Assembly (NCBI RefSeq): GCF_007990225.1
Contig: NZ_BJWF01000001.1
Span: forward strand, 62,001 to 126,000
From: Enterococcus villorum
Lineage (GTDB): Bacteria > Bacillota > Bacilli > Lactobacillales > Enterococcaceae
DNA: 64,000 nucleotides
Direction of reading: 5' to 3'
This document shows, piece by piece, positions 27,528 to 36,255 of this stretch (the stretch's first letter is position 1; each line of letters begins with the position of its first letter). The translations under genes were made by a program, and so were the position numbers. Below the pieces are notes generated by a model, which worked only from the letters and a program-made list of their open reading frames with translations, did not search any database and had not been told where the DNA came from.

Positions 27528-28145
27528 TCGTTCATTTTCTTCGTATACTTTTTATTATTTTTTCAGAAATAATTGTTCTGTTGGCATTTTATAATTGTTA
27601 TAGAATGAAAGTATGTATAAAGTGATGTTTACTTTTGGATAATAAATAGAAACTCACACGAATATTTTTAGTAAATACGTTCTTTCATAGACGAAAAAAT
27701 GAATGCTAAAGCCGTCTTATCCTTATTAGCTAGTAAAAGGAGGGAAAGGAGTGCCAAAAATAAAACCAAACAAATCTCTAAAAAAAATTGAACCCATTCA
27801 CACGTGAATAACGAATAAAATCCCTATCAGTAAACAAGACTACCATAGGAAAAGCAAAAATAGCTATACATAAAAGCAATCATCAAAAGGCTTAACTCAA
27901 GTAATCCTGAAACTAACTTTAGTAAAAAACTATCATAAAAAACAAGAAAGGGGAAGGGAATAGCAGGATAAATGATGGACTTAAACATATTGATCCAATT
28001 AATTGAACTTGCCAGTAGTCTTTAAGTTATTACAATGCTTTCCTGTTTATTCTATTAAATATACATTTATGATAAAAAGTGCTATCTAAGAAAAGAAAAA
28101 ATGTCAGTTTAACTTGATTTTAAAATAATTTTTGGAGGAGATATC
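27528..28145. other. Gene-poor AT-rich stretch of the accessory island
   Basis: No gene of normal length is seen. The sequence is purine-rich, with many stop codons in all + frames. Two very short frames have plausible ribosome sites: GTG 27751 (18 codons, after AAAGGAGGGAAAGGA) and ATG 27972 (17 codons, MMDLNILIQLIELASSL, after AGGA). Neither is supported further. It may be decayed coding sequence. The promoter of the next gene lies at 28009-28036. Confidence 0.5.
28009..28036 (+). promoter_or_regulatory. Promoter of the tyrosine-motif protein gene
   Basis: TTGCCA and TACAAT are 16 bases apart, about 110 bases before the ATG at 28146. Confidence 0.55.
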
Positions 28146-29063
28146 ATGCCCAGCGACAAAAAACAACAAAAGAAGCTCATTTATGCAGAACTAGAAAATC
28201 CAAAAAGTACAAACATGGCTAGACCCACAATGGTTGAAAATTCTGTTGTTTACGCAGAGATAAAGAATCAAAAGGTAACTGATCAACAAGAAGAAGTTAA
28301 AACTTCTTCTGTTAGAGAATTGATAAAAAAATTTGATACTGATTCTACTGAAATAAAATCTAATCAAAAAGAACAGCAAACCTACAACAAATCAGTTAAA
28401 GAAATGCATTATCTCGTATTACAAGATAACCCAGAGAAGTTTGGAAAAACACTTCTCGAATTTGATCAAAAAACTGACGATGTTATAATATTAGGCTTTA
28501 ATATTTATTATGATAAAGATAGGAAAGAACTGAGACAATTTAAAGAAAAATCGAACGAAAATCATTTGGTAGCAAAAGATATACAGCTTGATGACAAAAA
28601 TGAATTATTCGCTCATGAACAGACTTATAAAGAAATAATCAAAAATATAGATGAGCGTCCATTAAATATAAAAGCGGAAGAAAAAAAATCAGTATCTGAT
28701 CATACTTTGACGTTATCTAGTAGTCAAGAGAAGAAAGGAAAACGTTTTACCAACTGGATGAAAAACTCTAGGCTTGGTAAGATGTTAGGCTTTAACAATT
28801 ATCATGGTAAAGATAAGAAAGAGCTGAGACAACTTGATGAATCATTGAACAAAAATCGTTTGTTAGCAAATAAAGTAGAGATTGATGACAAAAAATTATT
28901 CCACATCAATGAACAGACTTACACAAAAATAATCAAAAATAGAAATGATCGTCCATTGAAGATGAGGATGGACACAGCCAAACAATCCTCTTCTGAAAAT
29001 CAACAAACAACCAAACAAAAACAGCAAGATCTACAAAGAAATTTATGGTCAATCTATAAATAG
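28146..29063 (+). CDS. Unrecognised protein with two EPIYA/ITIM-like motifs and an internal duplication
   Basis: I do not recognise this 305-residue, highly charged protein. It has no signal peptide or membrane segment. The N-terminal disordered-looking region holds LIYAELENP (Tyr13) and VVYAEIKNQ (Tyr36), both fitting the ITIM pattern [ILVS]-x-Y-x-x-[LIV] and close to the YA core of EPIYA motifs. Residues ~117-173 and ~215-271 are a duplicated unit: GFN, then KD+KELRQ, S-N-N-L-A, DDK-LF, EQTY--IIKN, RPL. GGAGGAG precedes the ATG. It is the first gene of the island at 28-30 kb. Secretion and host targeting are only possibilities. Confidence 0.75.
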   Translation: MPSDKKQQKKLIYAELENPKSTNMARPTMVENSVVYAEIKNQKVTDQQEEVKTSSVRELIKKFDTDSTEIKSNQKEQQTYNKSVKEMHYLVLQDNPEKFGKTLLEFDQKTDDVIILGFNIYYDKDRKELRQFKEKSNENHLVAKDIQLDDKNELFAHEQTYKEIIKNIDERPLNIKAEEKKSVSDHTLTLSSSQEKKGKRFTNWMKNSRLGKMLGFNNYHGKDKKELRQLDESLNKNRLLANKVEIDDKKLFHINEQTYTKIIKNRNDRPLKMRMDTAKQSSSENQQTTKQKQQDLQRNLWSIYK

Positions 29064-29335
29064 AAATGATCTTTTAAAAAGACAGAAATAACTGAAACAT
29101 AAAAGTAATTTACTCCAAAGAAAAAAGAATTAAAACGACCATCTGTTAAACAGAAAGTGAAAATACACGATTCAACAAGATGAAAATAACTATTTTAGTT
29201 AAGCAAGAAGAGAGAATCACTCATTAAACACACTTCAATGTCTGTGTTAAATGCCCAGATGATCTTATTCCTGGTTCTATTGCCGTGGTTTTTAGTTTAA
29301 GTTCTGAAATGTAGAAAATTTTAGGAGGATAACCG

Positions 29336-29581
29336 ATGGAAAATGAAGTAATGGAAAAAATATCTAGTTTTATTGTGGATGAGTGTAAAGAGTTCTGGGA
29401 TATTTCTGGGTCCGTATTTGATTTTTTGTTTATGGAAGGTCGTTACCAATCTTTTAATGGATATAATGAACTTTTAAAGGCATTTATGGAGTTTAGACAT
29501 ACATATGATCAAGCTTTTTTAAAGTTTATTGCGGAGATCGAAGACATCGAAAAACAAATAAATACAGAGGAGCATCTATAA
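29336..29581 (+). CDS. Small helical protein, unknown function
   Basis: The 81-residue acidic protein is predicted mainly helical, with aromatic-rich segments (VFDFLFMEGRYQSF) and a C-terminal amphipathic helix (FLKFIAEIEDIEKQI). TTAGGAGGATAACC precedes the ATG, a strong ribosome site. It has no signal peptide. The size and helical character resemble small secretion-partner proteins, but no WXG motif is present and I do not assign a family. Confidence 0.6.
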   Translation: MENEVMEKISSFIVDECKEFWDISGSVFDFLFMEGRYQSFNGYNELLKAFMEFRHTYDQAFLKFIAEIEDIEKQINTEEHL

Positions 29582-29739
29582 GCGCTTCGTACATTTATAT
29601 TTTTTTCTTTACTTGGTCAATAAGTACAATAAGTTTTGTACTTTTGAATTACAGGAACAAGAAGGTAAAGTTCCCTTGAAGAACCACAAATTAATAATGT
29701 AAACAAATAGATTCACAAAAATAGAATGGAGTGACTGGA

Positions 29740-29988
29740 TTGAATCCTTCGCGAACTAAAGAACTTGAAATTGAATACTATTCATTACAAGCCAAACTCA
29801 GATTTTTAAGATCTGTTATCGAAGCTGAAAATCAGCAAACTTATTATAGAAAAGATTTAGTTGCATATAAAAATATAATTAAAGAAATTTCTGAAACAGT
29901 TATAGCAATAAACGAAATTCGACTGGAATTGACTTCTTTACCTTTTTCTAGGAATAAAGAATTAAATAAATCCAGTTCTAGCAGATGA
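29740..29988 (+). CDS. Small coiled-coil protein, unknown function
   Basis: This is an 82-residue protein of long charged helices with heptad-like spacing (about residues 5-65) and a Ser-rich tail. I favour the TTG start at 29740, eight bases after GGAG; the in-frame GTG at 29731 overlaps that site. It follows the previous small gene by ~160 bases and could be its partner. The function is unknown. Confidence 0.5.
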   Translation: MNPSRTKELEIEYYSLQAKLRFLRSVIEAENQQTYYRKDLVAYKNIIKEISETVIAINEIRLELTSLPFSRNKELNKSSSSR

Positions 29989-30286
29989 TAGAATTGAAAA
30001 TTAGAAAAAACTTTAAATACGCATTTATTTTAATAGCCCTTAAAATAATAAAAAAGAAAGGAAATATATTTAATACACAAAATACATGCAATTTGAATCT
30101 ACTTTGTATAATATATATTATGTAAACTAAGATAAAATAAATAAGATACTTCTTAAAAACTTCTCCCTATTTAAAGGTTTTCTTTCATTTATTATTCTTA
30201 CTGATCTTTATTTGTACCAGCACATCAATACTTTATCATTCTGTTAACTTCTTAAATTACGTGTTCTTTCTATTTGACTAAATAAA
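29989..30286. other. AT-rich stretch without a gene
   Basis: I see no gene, strong repeat or promoter here. It separates the small-protein island from the leftward fucoside locus. Confidence 0.5.
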
Positions 30287-30327
30287 AAACCTTACAAGTT
30301 ACTAAATAACAGTAGCTTGTAAGGTTT
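30287..30327 (-). terminator. Terminator closing the fucoside operon
   Basis: AAACCTTACAAG and CTTGTAAGGTTT enclose a 17-base loop. Read leftward, the stem ends in a T run, so it fits as the end of the operon transcribed on the complement strand. Confidence 0.75.
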
Positions 30328-30334
30328 CCTTACT

Positions 30335-30517
30335 TTAATTCATTTTATCTGCTGAAAATTTTAGTGTAACGTGATTACTATTGCTAGATTCTATAAGATT
30401 GGAATACACTCTTGCATTCATGGTAATAATTAATTTGTTAGTCCCATTAATCACAACCATGCGATTAAGTGATAAAGACTCTTTGAAATAATTGTGCCGA
30501 TCTTGATGCCCTGTCTG
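30335..30517 (-). pseudogene. C-terminal remnant of a larger protein, possibly a glycoside hydrolase
   Basis: On the complement strand an open frame of 60 codons without a start ends at a normal stop (30335-30337). It encodes a beta-strand-rich sequence (SLNRMVVINGTNKLIITMNA and so on) resembling the end of a sugar-active enzyme or sugar-binding domain. It lies 11 bases after the stop of the broken solute-binding protein gene and before the operon terminator, so it looks like the leftover 3' end of a deleted gene. The family cannot be fixed from 60 residues. Confidence 0.6.
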
Positions 30518-30528
30518 TCACACAACCT

Positions 30529-32134
30529 CTAGTTCTCTTTCCAACGATCATAAGCCGTTTGGTATACTTTGACATAGTCTTTGATACCCATTGACTCAAT
30601 GGTGGAAACAAATTCATCCCATTTACTTAAAGGCTCTACTCCCGTGATAAACTTCGCTTCCATTTGTTCAATATATGTACTTAGATCCGTAGCTACTGCT
30701 GAAATTTTATCATTTTCTTCCACTGTTAAATAAAGCAAAGGAAATGGTGTTTTTGCGATATTTTCCATTTTTTCTTTCGTTTCCGTAGCGACCCAATCAT
30801 CAAAACGAGTATCGGGTGCTTCTTCTGCGGACGTTAAAATTTTATATTTCCCCGTATCAGTCACAATATTAGGTGTCGTCAATCCGTAAGCTGGCGTAAT
30901 TTTTCCGCGTTCATCTTCTGTATTATCTAAATCAACCTCTTTCGTGTAAACACGCACTTTTTCTCCAGCACTATTTGTCTGATATTCCCAAAAAACTCCT
31001 TCTGGTCCTTGTTCTAAATACTTTGCCCCTTCTTCAGAATACAGGATTTACATTGGTTAACGCAAATGTCCCTCTAGAAATTCTAGGACTTCCTGGGATA
31101 ACCGCTTCTTTCGACCATTCAGAAGTTAAGGGTTGAAACATTAAATCTTTCATCGCTTCAACTTCTGTCCTGCCAGTCGTAAAGAAACTAAAATAGTCAG
31201 CAAACAAGCCTAATTGATTATTTTGTCCCTTGGCTTTCTTTTGTTCATCCGACTGACCATAAACTTCTTTATCCAGGAGCTCTTCTGTATATAACTTGTT
31301 CATATATTCTAGATATGCTTTATAATTTTCAGTTGTTGGCGTATAGAAAACTTTGTCATCATCCACTTGTATACCTCTCGTACGAAGACCAAAAGCTGAC
31401 ATTAACCAAACTCTTGTTGAATTCATATCAACGTCTGATAATGGAATTTCATCCGCTTTACCATTACCGTTAGGATCTTCATTTTTAAATCGTAACAACA
31501 GATCATAGAGCTCATCAACGGTCGTTGGTAATTCTGTTATATTTAGTTTTTCCAACCATGTACCGTTATACCACATCGGTCCTTGCCACCAAATCGAAGT
31601 AGCATTTCTTGACACCATTGGTAAAGAATAAATATGGCCATCTGGTGTTGTGATCGATTTTAGCAATGTCGGGTCTTCTTGAGTCAGTGCATAAAAATTA
31701 GGCATTAATTCAGGTGTGATATATTTTTCTAATGGTAATAAAATACCTTGAGAACCATAATCAATTTCCATTGAAGAAGTTAACGTCCTAGAATCCGCAC
31801 CATAAACAACATCAGGTAGCTCGCCGGATGCAAAAGCCAAATTTAGACGCGTTCCAAAATCAGCTAAAGGCGGGGTTGTGTATTTTAGCTGTATACCTGT
31901 TTTTTCTTGATAATCTTTTAAAGTAGGCATATCCTTCCATTCAGCCAAACCAGCGTTCGGAGCCATGATATGTAAAGTTAGTTCATGCCCTTTTTTTATA
32001 ATCGGGAATTGACTATCTAAATTTAGTTCGACTTCTGCTTTACTCCCCTCCTCTTTTTTCTTCGTATTACCGCATGCTGAAAGAACTAAGAAGCTGCATG
32101 CCAAACAAATAGCGAAAAACATCTTTTTTTTCAT
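30529..32134 (-). pseudogene. LplA-like sugar ABC transporter lipoprotein, disrupted by a deletion
   Basis: The 5' part (32134-31034, 366 residues) starts with a lipoprotein signal peptide whose lipobox LSAC sets Cys21, followed by a type-1 sugar-binding fold. Near 31043 the frame stops (NVNPVF). The sequence resumes in another frame with LYSEEGAKYLEQGPEG and runs to a normal C-terminus at 30529. About a dozen residues between NVNP and LYSEEG appear to be missing, so a small out-of-frame deletion is likely. The intact gene would feed the two permeases upstream; without it the importer probably lacks its binding protein. Confidence 0.85.
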
Positions 32135-32161
32135 TTTTTATCCTCCTAAATATTATTTTGT

Positions 32162-33076
32162 TTAACCTTTAATTGATCCTACCATCATCCCTTTGACAAA
32201 ATATTTTTGTAAAAATGGATAAATAATAATAATTGGTAGTGTCGAAACGATCATGACCCCATATTTAATCACAGCCTCTAATTGCTGTTTACTATAAAGC
32301 ATATTGGCTGTATCAGCACTGACGTTGCTAACAGTATTGGATGACATATCTTGTAAAATCAAAATTTCACGTAAAACTAATTGAAGCGGATACATTGATT
32401 TGTCTGACAAATAAATCAATGCGCTAAAGAAACTATTCCAGTGTCCTACACCGTAAAACAAAGCCATTACGGCGATGATAGGTGTTGACAGAGGTAAAAT
32501 AATTTTCATGAATAAACGAAAATTCGAACAACCATCGACAATCGCAGCCTCTTCCATTTCTCTTGGAATCGTTGTTTGAAAAAAAGTTCTAGTGACAACA
32601 ACATTATAAACCGATACACACCCCGGAATGACTAATGCCCAGACAGTATTCAACATTCCTAAACTTCGAATCAATAGATACGATGGAATCAGACCACCAG
32701 ATAAAAACATCGTCACAAGCATAAAGTTTGTAAAAGCTTTTCGTCCATAAAAATCAGCTCGAGCTAAAGCATATGCACAAGGTAAAGTGACCAATAAATT
32801 AATCGTTGTACCAAGAGCAGTATAATAAACTGTATTTAAGTACCCTCGCCAAATATTACTATTCCCTAATAACGTGCGATACCCATCCAGTGTAATATCT
32901 TTAGGAAATAACCACATTTCTCCAGAATTAACTAGGTGCGGATTCGAAATGGATGCACTGATGATATAAAGTAGAGGATAAAGAACAATCAATAATGCAA
33001 CACCCAAGAATACATAGACAAAACCTAAAAATATTTTGTCTGTTTTTGTCTCTTTTACCAGCTTCGTTTTTGTCAT
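32162..33076 (-). CDS. Sugar ABC transporter permease, LplC/YtcP-like
   Basis: The 304-residue protein has six predicted membrane segments and the permease docking motif EEAAIVDGCSNFRLFMKIILP near residue 185. This subtype (with LplB and a large lipoprotein) imports oligosaccharides and usually relies on a shared ATPase encoded elsewhere; none is present here. The start at 33076 is set by GGAG ten bases upstream. It overlaps no gene and follows LplB by 16 bases. Confidence 0.88.
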   Translation of the reverse strand: MTKTKLVKETKTDKIFLGFVYVFLGVALLIVLYPLLYIISASISNPHLVNSGEMWLFPKDITLDGYRTLLGNSNIWRGYLNTVYYTALGTTINLLVTLPCAYALARADFYGRKAFTNFMLVTMFLSGGLIPSYLLIRSLGMLNTVWALVIPGCVSVYNVVVTRTFFQTTIPREMEEAAIVDGCSNFRLFMKIILPLSTPIIAVMALFYGVGHWNSFFSALIYLSDKSMYPLQLVLREILILQDMSSNTVSNVSADTANMLYSKQQLEAVIKYGVMIVSTLPIIIIYPFLQKYFVKGMMVGSIKG

Positions 33077-33092
33077 TTTTCCATCTCCATTT

Positions 33093-34046
33093 CTATAATA
33101 AACTAGAATCACTTAAGCGTTTCGCTACGTGATTAACTACAAGTAGTAAGATAGAATTGATCACTGAATTAAACAGACCCACGGCTGAGGCAAAACTATA
33201 TTGTGCATCCAATAGCCCTTGCTGGTAAACAAATGTAGCAATCACATTTGACGACTCCATATTTAACGGATTTTGCATCAATATTACTTTTTCAAAGCCC
33301 ACTGACATTAAACTGCCAAAACTCATAATCAACAAAATGACCATCGTTGGCATGATTGTCGGTAAATTAATGTACCACACTCTTTGGAGACGAGAAGCAC
33401 CATCAATTGTTGCCGCTTCATGAAGTTGAGTGTCTACCCCTGATAAAGCTGCTAAATAAATGACAGATCCCCAGCCAGTTCCTTGCCACACTCCCGACAA
33501 AACATAAATGGTTTTGAACCATTTAGGATCCGTCATAAAATTGATCCGAGAAAAACCAAGGAAATTTAAAAAATGATTAATCATTCCTGTTGATGGCGAT
33601 AAAAAAGCAATAATCATCCCGACCATAACAACCACAGCAATAAAATTCGGCGCATAAGTCACTGTCTGTGTAATTTTTTTAAAAGGACCATCTTTAATTT
33701 CATTCAACGCTAATGCCAAAATAATAGGTAATGGAAAACTCACAACTAATGAATAAATACTTATACCCAAAGTATTTTTTATAAGGTCCCAAAAATAATA
33801 AGATTCAAAAAAACGTTGAAAATGTTTGAATCCCACCCAAGGACTTCCGATAATACCAAGAGATGGCATATAGTCCTTAAAAGCAATAATGATCCCATAC
33901 ATTGGACCATAAGAAAAAATTAACAAAACTAAGAAAGCAGGTAAAACAAACAAATAGAGTTGTTGACTTTTCTTTATTTTTAGTTTTATTTCTTGAAATT
34001 TTGTCTTTTTACCGGCTTTTATTTGATGAGAATCATTTGATCTCAT
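33093..34046 (-). CDS. Sugar ABC transporter permease, LplB-like
   Basis: The 317-residue permease has six membrane segments after a basic N-terminal tail and the docking motif EAATIDGASRLQRVWYINLP. It forms the heterodimer with the next gene product. GGGGGAGGG precedes the ATG. It sits directly after the GH29 gene, so the system most likely imports fucosylated oligosaccharides for intracellular cleavage (inference from context). Confidence 0.88.
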   Translation of the reverse strand: MRSNDSHQIKAGKKTKFQEIKLKIKKSQQLYLFVLPAFLVLLIFSYGPMYGIIIAFKDYMPSLGIIGSPWVGFKHFQRFFESYYFWDLIKNTLGISIYSLVVSFPLPIILALALNEIKDGPFKKITQTVTYAPNFIAVVVMVGMIIAFLSPSTGMINHFLNFLGFSRINFMTDPKWFKTIYVLSGVWQGTGWGSVIYLAALSGVDTQLHEAATIDGASRLQRVWYINLPTIMPTMVILLIMSFGSLMSVGFEKVILMQNPLNMESSNVIATFVYQQGLLDAQYSFASAVGLFNSVINSILLLVVNHVAKRLSDSSLL

Positions 34047-34060
34047 TTCACCCTCCCCCT

Positions 34061-35431
34061 TTAGAATGCGTTTTCAAACGAATTTTCTCCCCCCTTCGTT
34101 ATTCGTAAGCCAATTGCCCCATGTTTCGGGCATGTCACTTCATTCAATGAAATACAAGCTTTGCCATTTTCATTATAAATGGTCAGTATTTCATTTGTTG
34201 CTAGATCTTTAATCGTTGATTGTTCATCTGCTTTTATATCAACTAACGGAACAAATATTGTCGATTCTTGGCGAATACTGCGAAATGCATAGTGTATTTT
34301 CCCATTTTTTTGATAAGTAAAACGCCAGTCAGTTGCAGATTCCTTTATTTGGGCACGCGTTTCATAAATACCTTCTCCATAGATAGTTAACCAAGTACCA
34401 ATTTCTTCTAAAATTTCCGTTTCTTCTTTTGTGATGGCTCCTTTAGGTGTAGGCCCTACCCCTAAGATCAAATTCCCACCTTTACTCACCACATCAATCA
34501 AATTTTCAATTAATTCTTGGCTACTTTTAAATATATCATGCGGTACATAACCCCAGTCATTGCCTATTGGGATATTACTTTCCCATACTTTCGTTGGAAT
34601 TTCGTGTAATTCTGGTATTTTTCGTTCAGGTGTTACGTAATTTTCATGTCTTCCACCCATCATGCGATCAACAATAATCAATTCTGGCTGATTTTTTCGA
34701 GCTAGTTCTGCCAATTGGTCCATTTGCAAATCTTCTTTTCCACGTCTGCACCATCCAGCATCTAGCCATAATAAATCAATAGAGCCATAATTACTTGTGA
34801 TTTCTTCTATCTGGTGATGAACAAAGGAAACATAGCGTGCCCATATTTCAGGATGTTCAAGAGGATTATAGCTAGCAGTTCTTCCTTTTATAGTTGCATC
34901 ATCTAGCCAATAAAATGGCGAGAACCAATCCGCTTTCGAGTAATAGGCACCGATTGCTATATCGGCTTGCTGGAATGCTGTAAAAACTTCTTTAACTATA
35001 TCACGCTTAAACGGGCTTAACTTTCCACCAATTTTATATTCGGTTTCCGTCGTATTGTACATATTGAATCCGTCATGGTGTTTTGTAGTAAAAATACAAT
35101 ATTTGAACCCAGCACGTCGACAAAGATCTGCCCATTTAGTTGCATCCAAATCTACCGGATTAAATGTACGAATTAAGTTCCAATAATCTATCTGTAATTC
35201 TTCAATCGTTTCTCTATATGGGTTTCCTTCTCGTGCCCAAGTATCTTTTTCCGATAATTGCCATGATTCCACAATTCCTGCTTGAGCATATAATCCATAA
35301 TGAAAAATGACACCAAACTTCAAATCCTGAAACCACTCTAGTCTCTTTTTTAACATTTCTGTCTCAGGATAGATTTCGGAACTTTCTTCCACATATTTAC
35401 TTGTCTCAATGTCTTTTCGAACATCATTCAT
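34061..35431 (-). CDS. GH29 alpha-L-fucosidase, cytoplasmic
   Basis: The 456-residue enzyme has the GH29 core: FGVIFHYGLYA near residue 40, TTKHHDGF (His118-His119), and the nucleophile Asp224 in LLWLDAGW. It has no signal peptide, so it acts on imported fucosides. I start it at 35431, about ten bases after GGGAG; 18 extra residues upstream are possible but poorly supported. The order fucosidase-LplB-LplC-lipoprotein marks an import-and-cleave locus for fucosylated glycans such as mucin or milk sugars. A cre-like TGAAAACGCATTCT overlaps its 3' end. Confidence 0.9.
   Translation of the reverse strand: MNDVRKDIETSKYVEESSEIYPETEMLKKRLEWFQDLKFGVIFHYGLYAQAGIVESWQLSEKDTWAREGNPYRETIEELQIDYWNLIRTFNPVDLDATKWADLCRRAGFKYCIFTTKHHDGFNMYNTTETEYKIGGKLSPFKRDIVKEVFTAFQQADIAIGAYYSKADWFSPFYWLDDATIKGRTASYNPLEHPEIWARYVSFVHHQIEEITSNYGSIDLLWLDAGWCRRGKEDLQMDQLAELARKNQPELIIVDRMMGGRHENYVTPERKIPELHEIPTKVWESNIPIGNDWGYVPHDIFKSSQELIENLIDVVSKGGNLILGVGPTPKGAITKEETEILEEIGTWLTIYGEGIYETRAQIKESATDWRFTYQKNGKIHYAFRSIRQESTIFVPLVDIKADEQSTIKDLATNEILTIYNENGKACISLNEVTCPKHGAIGLRITKGGENSFENAF
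34063..34076 (-). promoter_or_regulatory. Possible cre site at the GH29/permease junction
   Basis: On the complement strand, TGAAAACGCATTCT matches the cre consensus at 12 of 14 positions. It lies in the last codons of the fucosidase gene, where CcpA could act as a roadblock for the transporter genes. Confidence 0.4.
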
Positions 35432-35589
35432 TACTTTACCACTCCCTTCCTCCTTTAAATTACCTAGGCCTTCGGGAAAATACAATATGTAAAAATTAAC
35501 GATATGTAATATCCGTACAAGGATAGAAAAAAAGCGTTTTCTACTGATATGCTTTAGGTAATATATCTAAAAAGGAAGGAGTGCATATA

Positions 35590-36215
35590 ATGCCAACATC
35601 CAATCATTTTTTTGAACTCTCATATCGTTTAGGCAATGGATTGATTTTACTTTTCAAATTGCAACTCTTATGGTTAATAATCGTTTTACAAGGGGGGATC
35701 ATTTTTGGCATTTTTCCAGCGACAGCCACAGTTATGCAATTTTTTCTAGCAACGTGGACCACAAATGAAGCTCCTCCCATGCTTCGACTTTGGTTTATAA
35801 GAACCGCTAAACAAAATTATTGGATGGTCAATTGTTTAGGCTATTTCCACAGCGGACTTCTCTTATTTCTTTTAATTGATTTAAAAATTTCTCGGGAACC
35901 ATTCAAAATGCCTTTCTCCATTTCATTTTGATCGTGTTGCTTATTAGTGTCATCTTAGCTGGTTTTTATCTCTTCCCTACTTTATTACGTTATCATTTAT
36001 CTTTCATTCATTATTTTCTACGTGCATTTCTTTTAATTGTAATTAGTCCTTTTCAAACACTTGCTATGATTATCAGTCTTTTTCTAACTAGCGTTCTATT
36101 GATATACTTACCTATACTATTTTTTTTCGTTTCCATACCCATGCTCTTATTCCCAATTAGTTATTTTGCCTATCAGGGAATGGAAAAAGCAGAAAGCTTG
36201 GTTGATGCAAAGTGA
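35590..36215 (+). pseudogene. DUF624 (YesL-like) membrane protein, frameshifted in an A run
   Basis: The first frame (from ATG 35590, after AAGGAAGGAG) gives the N-terminal half of a YesL-type protein with membrane segments and then stops at 35929-35931. A second frame continues with NAFLHFILIVLLISVILAGF and further membrane segments to 36215. Restoring one A in the AAAA of TTCAAAATGCC (~35911-35914) joins the halves into a ~209-residue protein, the family's normal size. DUF624 genes accompany LplABC-type sugar loci; their role is unknown. It is broken here, unless slippage or a sequencing error explains it. Confidence 0.8.
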
Positions 36216-36255
36216 CTGATTGAAGAATTTTATTTATAGGAAAAGGAGTGGAATT

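Noticed and set aside
27972-28025. 17-codon peptide as a firm gene
   Set aside because: The promoter of the next gene overlaps its 3' end, the ribosome site is weak, and there is no supporting context.
29336-29988. Type VII secretion (ESX) cassette
   Set aside because: No WXG100 motif, LXG domain or EssC-like ATPase is present in the window. It is kept only as a tentative comparison.
30529-30957. 142-codon frame as a separate protein
   Set aside because: It is the C-terminal part of the disrupted binding-protein gene; its matching sequence continues upstream of the apparent GTG start.
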